Positions 47,678-58,338 of a stretch of 64,000 nucleotides of DNA are shown one piece after another. The notes beneath the pieces were generated by a model that was not told the DNA's origin, made no database searches, and was given only the letters and a program-made list of their open reading frames with translations. Positions within the stretch are counted from its first letter, which is position 1. Each line of letters begins with the position of its first letter. Source of the DNA: Carettochelys insculpta (taxonomy: Eukaryota > Chordata > Testudines > Carettochelyidae); contig NC_134138.1 in the NCBI RefSeq assembly GCF_033958435.1, positions 267,011,798-267,075,797 on the forward strand, given 5' to 3'. Position numbers and translations under genes: made by a program.

Positions 47678-47778
47678 CACCTAATGTGGAGCACCCACGG
47701 AGACACTCGAAGAAGAAAGAGAAGTTACTCACCGTAGTAACGGTGGTTCTTCGAGATGTGTCCCCGTGGGTGCTCCAC
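47678..47778 (+). repeat. DIRS internal complementary region
   Basis: 47678-47717 is the reverse complement of the left outer end (42052-42091; 37 of 40 bases). 47715-47778 is the exact reverse complement of the right outer end (47983-48046; 64 of 64 bases). The two halves overlap by GAA at 47715-47717, the complement of the TTC at both outer ends. In DIRS this region is the template that lets the ends be joined into a circle. Confidence 0.92.
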
Positions 47779-47854
47779 CACCCGCCCATCCTCCCCGCTT
47801 CGGATCTCTGTCTAGTGTTTTGCAGGAGCATCCGAGGCAGTTGGTCAAGGAACT

Positions 47855-48046
47855 GGTGGGGACCGGATCGCGCACGTGGCCAGGAGCGCGCAAGGGAGCG
47901 GCGCGCATCAGCGCATGCGCGGTCCAGCAGAAACTGCTTGGAAGATCTGACCTGCGGCGCCGGGGCGAGCCCGACACCTAACGTGGAGCACCCACGGGGA
48001 CACATCTCGAAGAACCACCGTTACTACGGTGAGTAACTTCTCTTTC
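47855..48046 (-). repeat. DIRS right inverted terminal repeat with outer extension
   Basis: Inverted copy of the left terminus, with an extra outer stretch of about 33 bp that reads on the minus strand GAAAGAGAAGTTACTCACCG and onward. This extension is absent from the left end but present in the internal complementary region. Confidence 0.9.
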
Positions 48047-49984
48047 AGATCCCTTTATGCCACCTTGCTAATGGGAAGACAAGACACATGTGAACCTTAA
48101 ACTCATGCAGCCTTGCTTGTGACTCTCATTTGATAAAGAACAAAGGGATTGGCTCTGCCAGCCATGTGCCCGCTTCTTTTCTGTGTCTGAACTGACAGCA
48201 TCTCGTCTCCCCCAGTGACAGAAAGGTTGTGATTGAGAGTAATTACTGGACAAAACTGATGAGTTGTAAATAATGTAAGACAACACACCAGCGTGAGGGG
48301 TGGGGAGAGTCTGATACTTTGGGTATTGATTAGGAAAGAATGCGTAACCTTTAAAAATGCCGTACAGAAGCTCAAAGTGATTGCGAAGCAGCAGATTGCT
48401 GCTGTCTGTGTGATGAGTTGCCTCTGGAGACCGGCAGGGCTGTGGAAGCTGATTACATATGCATTCAGACAAACTTGGATTTTTCAATTTTTTCACACAA
48501 ATCTCATAAATCAAAACTGACTTCAGCTGGGATTTATGACACCTGTTTTACTGTCCATTGGGCTGGTACATCTCTTGCTTACCCAAACTGGGAAAGCGCC
48601 AAGGCCAGAGACATGCTGTAAGAATTATTCCGCCCTCTGCAAGTTAATTGTTGTGGTGTCAAGTGCAGGAGTTATTCATCCCATTCTTTCTGCTTCTTTC
48701 TTTCCCTTGCCTTGAGAAGCGAGGGGCGGCATGTTTTGTTCCTCTTTGGCGTCGTCTGTCTCGTGCTTGGAACTCAGGGCAGTTTGCTGCATGGTGGCTG
48801 ACCCTATGCTGAAATTTGGTCGTGGAGGCACTTCTGTCACTATTAATGAGATTTGTGGTGTTTGTCTAATCCAGGTCTCTGCCATGCAAGTTAGCCTAAG
48901 TGATGTATCGGAGCTTTGTCTCTGTTTCAGGGCATTCTTAGGCCGGGGGGCGAAAAACCAGCTTTCTCCACTCCTCTGCATTTTAGTGAATTCAATTAAA
49001 TGTAAACTACTAACAGAGAAAGTCTAAAAATTCTATTAAAGTGTCACTTCAATAAATCTTCTGAGGTTTAATCTTTCATCTCTGGACTTGGGGGGAGGGA
49101 AGGATGAATTATGACAGCACTAAGTTTTCCCAGAGCAGTCCCTGTGTGTTAAATTGACTGTAACTCTCCTAGTGTTAGTGTTCCAGAACCAATCTGTTTG
49201 TAAAAGCAATCTGACCTAACAGGAGGGTGTTTAATGCCGGAGATGCACAATTCAGATCTGGACGTGGATCTGGAATACACCAGCAGCTGGAGAGTACAGG
49301 TTAGGCCTATTGGGTCAGATCGTTACATCAGAAACCATATGGTTTACACCCAAATCTGGACAGTGCTCTAAATCATCCCCTCCCCTCCCTCTTCAGCAGG
49401 GGATGGAGGATTGGATCTGGAATTGTGCTTTGGATCTATGATTATTTAAAGCAGCTGAACAGTTTAGATTTTGTGGTTTTAGTTGTCTCTCTTTTCCTCT
49501 CCATTTGCCCATCTCCATGAATATTGCTGGAGGTAACAGCTGAAGCCTCAATCAAGTCCAGGAATATTTGGGGCCCCACGGGGCTCAGTGCTGTACAAAT
49601 GGCAGTCCATGTTCTCTCTGTGTGTCTCTCTCCTTCTTCAAAAGCCTTTCCCGTCCATTCTCTGGGCTTGTATACATGGAGAATTAGAGTATGCCAAGCT
49701 AGGGTATAAACTTATGTGCTAACTGGCCGGGTGCACCCTGCTGTTCTGAGTGCACTTTGACCTACCGCCATTTGCAACATTTGTGAAAGCACACTATGGG
49801 ATTTTTAATGTGCAACAAGGTCCGCGTGGCCAACCACTGTGTGACATGCTGGTGCACTGTTGCTTCTCACCCCAGCTGGCTGTGACTTTACTCTAACAGA
49901 CATGGATGTGGTCAGTGGCTTTTACTGACATTGGGCTGCAGCTGTTGTGTATTTGTCATGGGAATTTTTGTATGATCCTTTCTG
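48047..49984. other. No gene recognised; apparently low in repeats
   Basis: The stretch 48050-49080 is one of the longest parts of the window without a recognised repeat. The 49690-49900 part ('gtgcactttgacctaccgcc') may be a decayed MITE. Confidence 0.35.
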
Positions 49985-50046
49985 TTGTACGTAAAATAAT
50001 GAATGGACATAAATCAGACATCAGGAACGGTAATGTATAGAAACCT

Positions 50047-50298
50047 GTGGGGGAACACTTCAATCTCCCTGGACACTCAGTAGCAGATTTAAGGGTGACA
50101 GTCCTACAACAAAGAAATTTCAAAAATCAAATGGAGAGAGAAATCTTTGAGCTGCAATTTATTTGCAAATTTGACTCCATCAACCAAGGATTAAACAGAG
50201 ACTGGGAGTGGCTTGCCCCTTACAAAAGCAGCTTCTCTGCCCTGGGTGTTAACATCTCCATATTAGACTCTGTCACTGGGCCATATCCCCCTGTCTGA
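50047..50298 (+). pseudogene. PLE GIY-YIG C-terminal remnant
   Basis: The translation shows 'GEHFNLPGHSVADLRVTVL', then 'NQMEREIFELQFICKFDSI' and 'GLNRDWEWLAPY'. This is the same order as in the 16485 copy. The preceding 'MNGHKSDIRNG' block at 50000-50031 is separated by a TAG. The catalytic N-terminal half is absent. Confidence 0.72.
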
Positions 50299-50444
50299 TC
50301 TGATTTGTTTTTTCCTCTTTTGATACATACTACTGATGGTGGGCCATTTCCACCTTGACTGAATAGACATTGTCAGCTTTGGCCCTCCCTTTTACTGGGA
50401 CCCCACTCTTTAAATACCCCTGTGAAACCCCCACCCCCACTCAT

Positions 50445-50484
50445 GCATCTGATGAAGCGGGTCTTTGCCCATGAAAGCTTACGC
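50445..50484 (+). ncRNA. Hammerhead-like ribozyme motif, intact core
   Basis: GCAT, CTGATGA (50449-50455), an extra A, hairpin GCGGG-TCTTTG-CCCAT (one mismatch and a wobble), GAAA (50473-50476), AGCT, T, ACGC. Stem I GCAT/ACGC has one mismatch; sister copies have ATGC, which pairs fully. Confidence 0.5.
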
Positions 50485-50570
50485 TCCAAATACCTGTTAG
50501 TCTATAAGGTGCCACAGGACTTCTTGTTGTTTTCTGTTGTTCTTATGCATGAAATAAGGGTTTGTAGATG

Positions 50571-50765
50571 GTGTTCCCTCTTGTTTTTTCCATCCCTGTG
50601 TGGAATAAATTTGGTTATGGGCAGCAAGGCATGTGTGGGTGTGTATCACCAACAGAAACACATGCTGTTGGCCGTGGATGGTTGTGGGCTCTCTGCCAAT
50701 CAGTTGGGTGGCACCTGAATCTCTCCTGGGCAGCCGCCTAAGTGCTCAGCGTACAATGAACACCA
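50571..50765 (-). mobile_element. Small DNA transposon, inverted copy of the 32893 family
   Basis: Left 'gtgttccctcttgttttttc' and right 'cagcgtacaatgaacaccag' are the two CAGTGTT-type ends in opposite order to 32893-33078. The interior shares 'tctcctgggcagccgcctaa'-like sequence. Confidence 0.6.
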
Positions 50766-50979
50766 GTTCTACATGGGTGTACAATGAACTTAAATGTATA
50801 TGTCTCTCCACATTTCTGCATGGTGTCTTATAGCCTTACATGGGACTGTCCCTGTGAGCTAGGGAAATCAACAGGCTGTAGGTGTGTGGCAGAAGCCTGC
50901 ATGTCTTGTGACAAGTCTCCCCTACCAAGTGAAAATCAAAGCTCTGTCTAAACCAGTGGGCTGCTCAGACAACACAAGG

Positions 50980-51370
50980 GGTTTGTCTACACTACCACCT
51001 TCCTTTGAAGAAAGGAAGGATGGTAATTAGGGTGTTGGAAATTTACTCAAGAAGTGCTGCTGTGCATAGGCAGCACTTCACAAAGCAAATTCCCACCCGC
51101 GGCAACTTCGAAGTACTGGCACGCGTCTAGCTGTGGTTCACCCACCGGTACTTCGCAGTGCCGGGGCAACTTCAAAGTCCCCTTACACCTCAAAAGTGAG
51201 CCGCAGCTAGATGGGTGCTGGTATTTTGAAGTTTAAAACTTCGAAGTTGCTGCCGGGGGAGGAGTTTGCTTAATGAAGTGCTGCCTATGCATGGCAGCAC
51301 TTCATTAGTAAACTTCCAACACCCTAATTACCATCCTTCCTTCAAAGGAAGGCAGTAGTGTAGACAAGCC
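50980..51370 (+). mobile_element. Foldback MITE with GGYTTGTCTACAC ends
   Basis: The ends GGTTTGTCTACACTACC and (reversed) GGCTTGTCTACACTACTGC begin arms of about 60 bp that stay complementary through 'ggaaggatggtaattaggg'. Inner arms include 'gtgctgc'/'gcagcac' and 'ttcgaag' steps. 391 bp, non-coding. Confidence 0.75.
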
Positions 51371-52119
51371 AAAGGAGTATTTAAAGTGTCAGTCACAGTT
51401 TCTGGGGCCATTGATAATATTGAGACCAATTAGTTTTGTTTATTTCTTTGGAGCTGGAGGTGGGCCAAGAGGCAGAGTTAGACTCTCAGGTTGCATCCCA
51501 CACTAACTACTGCTTTGCACAGGGTTTTGCATGGGCACTGGTCACCCACATGCTTGTCAGTGTCAGCTCAGGGCATCTGTCTGGAGCCAGACTTCCTCAA
51601 AGTCTAGCAGAGTCAGTTCATTCAGGGATTCAGCATGGGCTGTATCTGCTTGGACCTTGGCAATGGGAAGAGAAATTACCCTGTGTGTGTTTGTGGGTCT
51701 TTTACTGTCTGCAGTATCTGATTGGGAGACATCGCCTTTCCTCGAGGGATTCAAGTTAAACATATAATGAATGGAGCTTTGCTGCTGCGGTATCCCTAAA
51801 TTACACTAGCTAATGTAAGTTTGGAATGGCTGATCTCAAACCAAGTGGCTTTACGGAACTGGAATTTGTTTATAATTTCCTAAACTATTTATACTGACAG
51901 ATGGGCAGGGAGGAAGGAAACAAATCAAACAACAGCTGGTACTTCTTGGCCAACACTGACAATAGAAGACTACTAAAGCTCATCCATGGCATGTCCTGAC
52001 ACTGGGGATCTAGCAATGGAGGAAGGATGATCTTGCCAGGAAGGCACTGTACTGGCACTCAGGGGCTCTGGGTTCAGTGCTTGCTTTGGCAAGAAACACT
52101 CCTGTCAACCTTCTTTCAT
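51371..52119. other. No gene recognised; possible MIR-like head
   Basis: 'ggcactgtactggcactcag' followed by 'gctctgggttcagtgc' at about 52043-52080 recalls a MIR/tRNA-type head. Nothing else is identified. Confidence 0.35.
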
Positions 52120-52213
52120 ACAGACTGACATTGAAGTCAACTGCTGATAAGTCAATTTTAGCTACGCAATTGGCATAGCTAAATTTGCATATTGATGGTC
52201 AACTTCTGTGTCT
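52120..52213 (-). repeat. MITE fragment, inverted relative of 17086-17300
   Basis: Reverse strand reads 'tctacactagacacagaagt', 'gctatgccaattgcgtagct', 'aattgacttatcagc', aligning with 17089-17185. It abuts CR1 sequence at 52214. Confidence 0.6.
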
Positions 52214-52785
52214 AGTGTAGATCTAGAGAAGTTGTTGTTCCCCTCTATTCGGCACTGGTGAGGCCACATCTGGAGTATTGCATCCGATTTAGGGTCCCCC
52301 AGTATAGAAAAGATGTGGATGTGCTGGAGCAGGTTCAGCAGAGGACAACGAAAATGATTAAGGGGCTGGAGCACATAACCTGTGACAAGAACCTGAGGAA
52401 TTTGAGCTTGTTTACTTTGCAGAAGAGAAGACTGAGGGGTGATTTAATAGCAGACTGCCACTTCCTGAAAGAAAGCTCTGAAGAGGATGGAGAGAAACTG
52501 TTCACAGTGGTGACAGATGGCAGAACAAGGACAATGGTCTGAAGTTACAGAAGGAGAGGAGTTGGTTGGATATTATGAAAAACTATTTTACCAGGAGGGT
52601 GGTGAAGCACTGGAATGCGTTGCCTAGAGGGGTGGTGGAATCTCTATCCCTAGAGGTTTTTAAGTCCTGACTTGACAAAATCCTGGCCGGGATGACTTAG
52701 TTAGGGTTGATCCTGCTAGAAGCAGGGGGATGGACTTGATGACATCCTGAGGTCCCTTCCAGCCATATGATTCTATAGCCTAAGT
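52214..52785 (+). mobile_element. CR1 LINE 3' fragment
   Basis: End of ORF2 from 'MRPHLEYCIRF' (52258) through 'LRRLRGDLIADCHFL'-like sequence to '[10 protein letters not shown]'-like codons in a shifted frame, then a tail with 'gaggtcccttccagccatat' and 'gattctatag' near 52780. Close relative of the outer CR1 at 1978-6623. Confidence 0.82.
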
Positions 52786-54925
52786 GTAAAGCTGTGATTT
52801 GCAGCAGCCTTCAGGGAGCATTTCAATACAGCTGGGAGATAGTTTCATTTAGAAAATGCTGCCATGAGTGATAGTGACTTTTTACAGTTTCAGGCATTTA
52901 TCCCCCTCATCAATACTGGTGAACAATAAGTTTACTAATGGGGTAGCCAAGTCAGCTGTTTCTAGAGTTGTTTTCATCATTCTTGATTGTGAAATTTTAC
53001 ATAACATGATATTTAAATGTACAGTATATTGCAAATTATTAATTCCTATTCTTTCCTCCTTGCAGCGACAGCAAGGCATTTTTTTCCACTTCTCCCAAAG
53101 GCTGATTCTCAGATAAGTTGACTGGTCCCACTCCAGTAATTACTATGGAAAGGAGGAAGTTTCAGAAGGATGGAGAACAACTTCACTTACTTCCAGAGAG
53201 AAAGGGTGAAAAATGAAACAGATCCATGTTCTTTGGTCAACCTATCTACTGGTGGTTAATCTAAGGCTGCCAGGAGGATGTGAAGGGCACACTGCTTTTC
53301 TTTGGGTGAATAAACCATGCATGTTCATGGCATACTGGTAAATAATAAATTAACACACATGAATTATTCATGCTCAGAAAAACAAATTTGCCCTGAAGGC
53401 ATAACACTGGAGAGAGGTTTTAAGATTTTTTTTAAGGGGGGAAGGATGTGTATAGGGCATAACTGATCAGTGGTAATTTAAATCCAAGCACAATGTGATT
53501 ACCACAGCCATGGTCTAGCCGGTGCATCTCAGCATACTGAGCTACTCATGCTACTTTAGAGACGAGGCGGGGGAGGTAATATTTTTCTAGTGGGCCTACT
53601 TCTATTGGTGAAAGAGATGAAATTGTACAGTTACAACAACTATCCTGTTTCAGTCGTTCATCCCATCAAGACTTAATTTGCTTTGAATCCCCTTTGACTC
53701 CACTTTCTTCCTTTGAGAAGCAATGGGCCCAAATCATTTCATAGTGTAACTCCATTGCTGTTATAAGAGGGATGCATTTACTAGCAGGTGATCATTTTGC
53801 TGGTGGATATGTGCATGCCATTCAGATGGTCTGGACCCTATGTATGATGTAAGGAAAGAGTCACTGAGAACCATTGTAGGTTAAGCTGCCCTTGTTTTTT
53901 AACTCCATACTTTGCTGAATTGCTTACCAAGCACCTTTGGCATGTCACATTCAGATGGCCCTGAATAAATACTTTCTGTTGCTACGGTTAAGAATAACTA
54001 GCAGATTGATAGAATGGATTCCGCTAAGGCAGGGTCTGTGTAACCAGGGCATGCATCCTTGCCATCTCAGGCTGTAGTCTTTACATAGCTTGACAGAATT
54101 GATATATGGACTCTGGCTAGTGCTTGGATGGGACCTTTTCAAATGCTATGAGAAGGACATCTAAGGTTATGAAGCACATTATGGTGTTTGTAATAGTGGC
54201 CACTGGAGTTAATGAATATTGTTTTTCTAGGGACAGGGTATTAGCTTTTGTACCCATGACCATTGTTAGGAAATTAAGCTGATTTGTTTTACCAATGTTT
54301 TTATTGCACCTTTGTGATACGCTTGTATTAGCTGATCAGTTGGTGGAGTGCAGCCTTGGGGACTGTACCAAACCAATACCCTTGCGTGCCACGAGGGGGT
54401 GCTATGTGATTGTAATGCATCATCCTATGGATGCGCTGAGCATGGGAAGTAAATAGAGATTTAATTAAGGGTGTTAATCCTGACCAGAATCAGATGGAGG
54501 TCATAGCATTCTGCCTACCTACATCACTCCTTCAGTTTCCCATTAGTGTACTATTCCCCTTCCATCCTTAACTGTTGTATAGCATTGCTGTAGGAGCTGT
54601 TAATTTGATGCCATACTGCACCCTAGAGGTGGCTGCCTATTAGTGATGAATGAAGCTTTATTTTTCTTTATCTATCTATACAAAGGTGGAGCCAGTGTTC
54701 TTCCTAGAGGCGTGTGTGTAATTATGCATCTATCGAGACCTGCAATTTTTCTGGGCTGCTTATGTTACCAGAGCTAGCAGCCAACTCCCTGATTCTTGAG
54801 AGCCAAATTGCAGCTGCCTCTTGAGTAGGTAAACTGTGAGTAAGGACTCTCTGCATTTTTCTTCTTTTTTCCAGGGCAGCTACAAGTGGATAACATGATT
54901 CAGCCCAAAGTTTTCATTCTTTGAA
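52786..54925. other. No gene recognised
   Basis: AT-rich. The fragment 'ctgcaccctagaggtggctg' at 54609-54628 may be a decayed repeat or a CTCF-like site. Confidence 0.4.
54388..54403 (+). promoter_or_regulatory. Candidate CTCF-like site
   Basis: GCCACGAGGGGGTGCT matches the CTCF core CCACNAGGGGGCGC with one change. Motif evidence only. Confidence 0.3.
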
Positions 54926-54929
54926 TGAA

Positions 54930-55997
54930 AAGTACTAGATAAAATACCAATAGTGTACAAATATATGTTGGAAAACTGTTCCCAGGGAGTAAGTATCAAT
55001 GAGTCACAACTGAGCTGGAAGGGCTTACCAAGTGAGGTCCAGCAGGAATCTGTCCTGTGTCCAGATCTGTACAATATCTTCATCAAGGATTTGGATAATG
55101 GTGTAGAAAGTATACTTATAAAATTTGTGGAGCATACCATGCTGGGAGGGGTTGCAAGCACTTTGGAGGACAGGATGAGAACTCAAAATGACCTTGGCAA
55201 ACTGGAGAAATGATCAGAATGAAACAGGGTGAAATTGAATGAGAATAAATGCTAAGTACTATGCTCAGGATGGAATAACTAATACACATGTACAAAATGA
55301 GAAATGACTTGCCAGGATGGAATACTTCAGAAAAAGATCTGGGGGTGTCATACTGGACCACAAATGAAATATGGATCAACAGTGACGCACTGCTGCAAAA
55401 AAAGCAAACCTGGGATGTATTAGCAGGCGTGTTGTCAGCATAATATGAGAAATATCTTCTGCTCTACCCCACACTGCTTAGTCCTCAGTTGGAGCATTTT
55501 GTCCAGTTCTGGCCACCACGCTTCAGGAAAGATGTGGAGAAGATGGAGAATATCCAGAAGACAGCAACAAAAATAGTTAAAGGTCTATGCCCTATAAGGA
55601 AAGATTGAAAAAATGGTTTTGTTTAGTCTGGAGAAGAGAAGGTTGAGGAGGGACATGATAACTGTGTTCAGGTACATAAAGGGTGTTGTAATGTGAAGGG
55701 TAATAAATTGTTCTTCTTAGCCATGTAGGACAGAACAATAAACAATGGGGCTGAATCGCAGCAAAGGAAATTTAGGTCAGACATTAGAAAGAAGATCCTA
55801 TATGTCAGGATAGTTCAGCTTTGGAACTAATTACTGAGAGAGGTTTTAGAATCTCTGTAATTGGTGGCTTTTAAGAACAGTTTCAACAAAATTTCAACAA
55901 AATTTGGGAGGTCTAAATAATTTTTAGTCCTGCCTTTGTGTGGTGGGTCTGAACTAGTTGACCTGTCGAGGTCCTTTCATTCCTACATTTATGTGAT
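54930..55997 (+). mobile_element. CR1 LINE, decayed 3' part
   Basis: The RT palm piece at 54953-55213 keeps 'LYNIFIKDLDNGVESILIKF', but the catalytic motif reads FVEHT near 55122-55136 in place of FADDT. The rest of ORF2 follows with many stops. The tail 'gtcctttcattcctac' ends near 55997. One of the older CR1 copies here. Confidence 0.8.
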
Positions 55998-56074
55998 TTC
56001 TATGAATTGTTGGAGAGCCTCTCGTGGCTCATCTCAGGCCCAAACCAGCTCCCACAAGCGTCAGTGATATCAAT

Positions 56075-56757
56075 GGCTATGTCTACACGTGAAGCCAACA
56101 TCGAAATAGGCTATTTCGATGAATAACGTCTACACATCCTCCAGGGCTGGCAACGTCGATGTTCAACTTCGACGTTGCGCGGCACCACATCGAAATAGGC
56201 GCTGCGAGGGTACGTCTACACGCCAAAGTAGCACACATCGAAATAAGGGTGCCAGGCACAGCTGCAGACAAGGTCACAGGGCGGACTCAACAGCAAGCTG
56301 CTCCCTTAAAGGGCCCCTCCCAGACACAGTTGCACTAAACAACACAAGATACACAGAGCCGACAACTGGTTGCAGACCCTGTGCATGCAGCATGGATCCC
56401 CAGCTGCCGCAGCAGCAGCCAAAAACCCTGGGCTAAGGGCTGCTGCCCACGGTGACCATAGAGCCCCACAGGGGCTGGAGAGAGAGCATCTCTCAACCCC
56501 CCCAGCTGATGGCTGCCATGGAGGACCCGGCAATTTCGACGTTGCGGGACGCGGATCGTCTACACGGTCCCTACTTCGATGTTGAACGTCGAAGTAGGGC
56601 GCTATTCCAATCCCCTCATGAGGTTAGCGACTTCGACGTCTCGCTGTCTAACGTCGAAGTTAACTTCGAAATAGCGCCTGACGCGTGTAGCCGCGACGGG
56701 CGCTATGTCGAAGTTAGTGCCGCTACTTCGAAGTAGCGTGCACGTGTAGACACAGCT
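56075..56757 (+). mobile_element. Foldback DNA transposon with GGCTATGTCTACACGTG ends
   Basis: The right end read in reverse is AGCTGTGTCTACACGTG, so the ends are inverted repeats of about 17 bp, extended by many 'acgtcgaagt'/'acttcgacgt' steps. AAT flanks both sides (56072-56074, 56758-56760), a possible 3-bp duplication as in PIF/Harbinger. The middle (56270-56530) is not part of the foldback and looks like unrelated, CpG-poor DNA with no recognised domain. Confidence 0.7.
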
Positions 56758-56760
56758 AAT

Positions 56761-57722
56761 GAGAGTTAGATTGGGACCCATGAAATCGGAAGCTGATTGT
56801 AATGTTGCTGAATGTCTCTGAAGGATGTCTCAGCTGATGCTCATTGACTAGTTGGATAGTAGGATGTAGCATGGCACAAGAGAAATGTGATCATCATTTT
56901 AGAAAAGATTTAGTATCACCCAATGGGAAAACATTAGTGACCTTTAAAAATGAAGGTCAGATTCTCAGCAGGGGAAAATCAGTGCAGCTGCATTTTCAAT
57001 AATTTCATTGACTGTAACAATTTAGGTCACCTGAGGTTCTGACTCAAAAGTATTACAAGACTTTTAAATGCCTTTTTCTCCAGAAAACTTCTCCAACTTA
57101 CTTATTTAATAAACTGTTTGACCATAGTTTGTGCTGTATTTTCACAAGCAAGGCTTCCCCTTAAGTAAGCTGCTTCCTCCTGTCTTCAAATCACCTTATC
57201 ATGTTTTCAGTTTCTGCCCTTGTAGAAACCCCTTATTGTTATGTTCCTTTCCCTTGCAACGTTATCTCTTGTTTTCTGATTCTATAACAAACACATTTTA
57301 CAGCTCCAGCCTCTCCTTCCACGGCATCACAGTTGAATTTTCAAAGAAACTTGTTTCATGTATTATAACCTAAAACAGAGGTGGATTTATTAGGATTTAA
57401 TGTACTGGGAACAAAGCCATCAGGCTCATTTTTTCATGTGGCAGTGGACACCATACATATGGGGGCAATTTGAGTAACTTACATGCTAAGATGTAATAAT
57501 CGCTGCAAAGTTTTGTCCAACAAAACACTCTTACTTTGATCTTTTAATTTTCTAGAAACACCTTGTTCTTTTTTTAAAAAAAAAACATTCCCCACCTTTA
57601 AAAAACAAAAACAAAAAGCTTATAGCTCCCTTAGGGTTTCCCTAAAAAAACGGGGAGCAATGTCTTATTTCCATATAACCAGCTGGATGGCCCCATCAAT
57701 CTAAGAGGCCCAAATTAACTGC
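56761..57722. other. No gene recognised
   Basis: AT-rich, with homopolymer A/T runs near 57570-57620. Confidence 0.4.
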
Positions 57723-57841
57723 TACAGGTTGAACCTCTCTCATCTGGCACCCTCAGGATCTGACTGTTGCTGGACAAGAGAATTTGCTGGATCACAGGAG
57801 CTCATTACCAACAAACACTTCCACTGTTTACTGGGCTCTTA

Positions 57842-58274
57842 GGCCGTGTCTACACTAGCCCCAAACTTCGAAATGGCCACGCAAATGGCCATTTCGAAGT
57901 TTACTAATGAAGCGCTGAAATGCATATTCAGCACTTCATTGGCGTGAGGGCGGCTGCGGCACTTCGAAATTGACACGCCTCGCCGCCGGGCGGCTCGTCC
58001 TGCTGGGGCTCCTTTTCAAAAGGACCCTGCCTACTTCGAAGTCTCCTTATTCCGATGAGCTGATGGGAATAAGGGGACTTTGAAGTAGGCGGGGTCCTTT
58101 CGAAAAGGAGCCCCGTCGGGACGAGCCGCTTGGCAGCGAGGCGTGTCAATTTCGAAGTGCCGCGGCCCGCTTGCTAATGAAGCACTGAATATGCATTTCA
58201 GCGCTTCATTAGTAAACTTCGAAATGGCCATTTGCGTGGCCATTTCAAAGTTTGGGGCTAGTGTAGATGTAGCC
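57842..58274 (+). mobile_element. Palindromic MITE (PIF/Harbinger-like) with TTA duplication
   Basis: The ends are GGCCGTGTCTACACTAGCCC and, reversed, GGCTACATCTACACTAGCCC. TTA flanks both sides (57839-57841, 58275-58277), the Harbinger signature. Arms of about 200 bp fold back on each other through 'gaaatggccatttgcgtggc', 'gcttcattagtaaacttcg' and 'tcgaaaaggagcccc' blocks. 433 bp, CpG-rich, non-coding. Confidence 0.88.
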
Positions 58275-58277
58275 TTA

Positions 58278-58338
58278 GAGTGCTACATTTCTGCTGTTTT
58301 GTTTTGTTAAAATAGAGACTAACACAGCTACCTCTCTG
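58278..58338 (+). mobile_element. Penelope-like stub with 13-bp duplication
   Basis: 'agactaacacagctacctct' is the PLE terminal sequence also seen at 25081. The flanks ttactgggctctt (57828-57840) and ttattgggctctt (58339-58351) form a 13-bp duplication with one mismatch once the MITE is taken out, showing the PLE stub landed first and the MITE later. Confidence 0.72.

Larger units (their letters stand above)
42052..48046 (+). mobile_element. Structurally complete DIRS-like retrotransposon
   Basis: A 5995-bp element with the DIRS plan: inverted terminal repeats, gag-like, RT/RNase H and tyrosine-recombinase regions in that order, and an internal complementary region next to the right terminus. 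DIRS elements copy through RNA and integrate a circular DNA with a tyrosine recombinase, so they make no target duplication; none is seen here. The boundaries come from the internal complementary region, which joins the reverse complements of both outer ends. Coding parts carry a stop, several frameshifts and an A-rich insertion, so this copy cannot act alone. The ends are well preserved. A decayed relative lies at 36587-39060. Confidence 0.92.
49985..50545 (+). mobile_element. Penelope-like element, 5'-truncated
   Basis: The end of the GIY-YIG frame (a stop falls at about 50038) is followed by a 3' region and the terminal block 'ctgatgaagcgggtctttgc', then 'ggtgccacaggacttcttgt' at 50510-50529. 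Same subfamily as 9124 and 60846. Confidence 0.78.
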
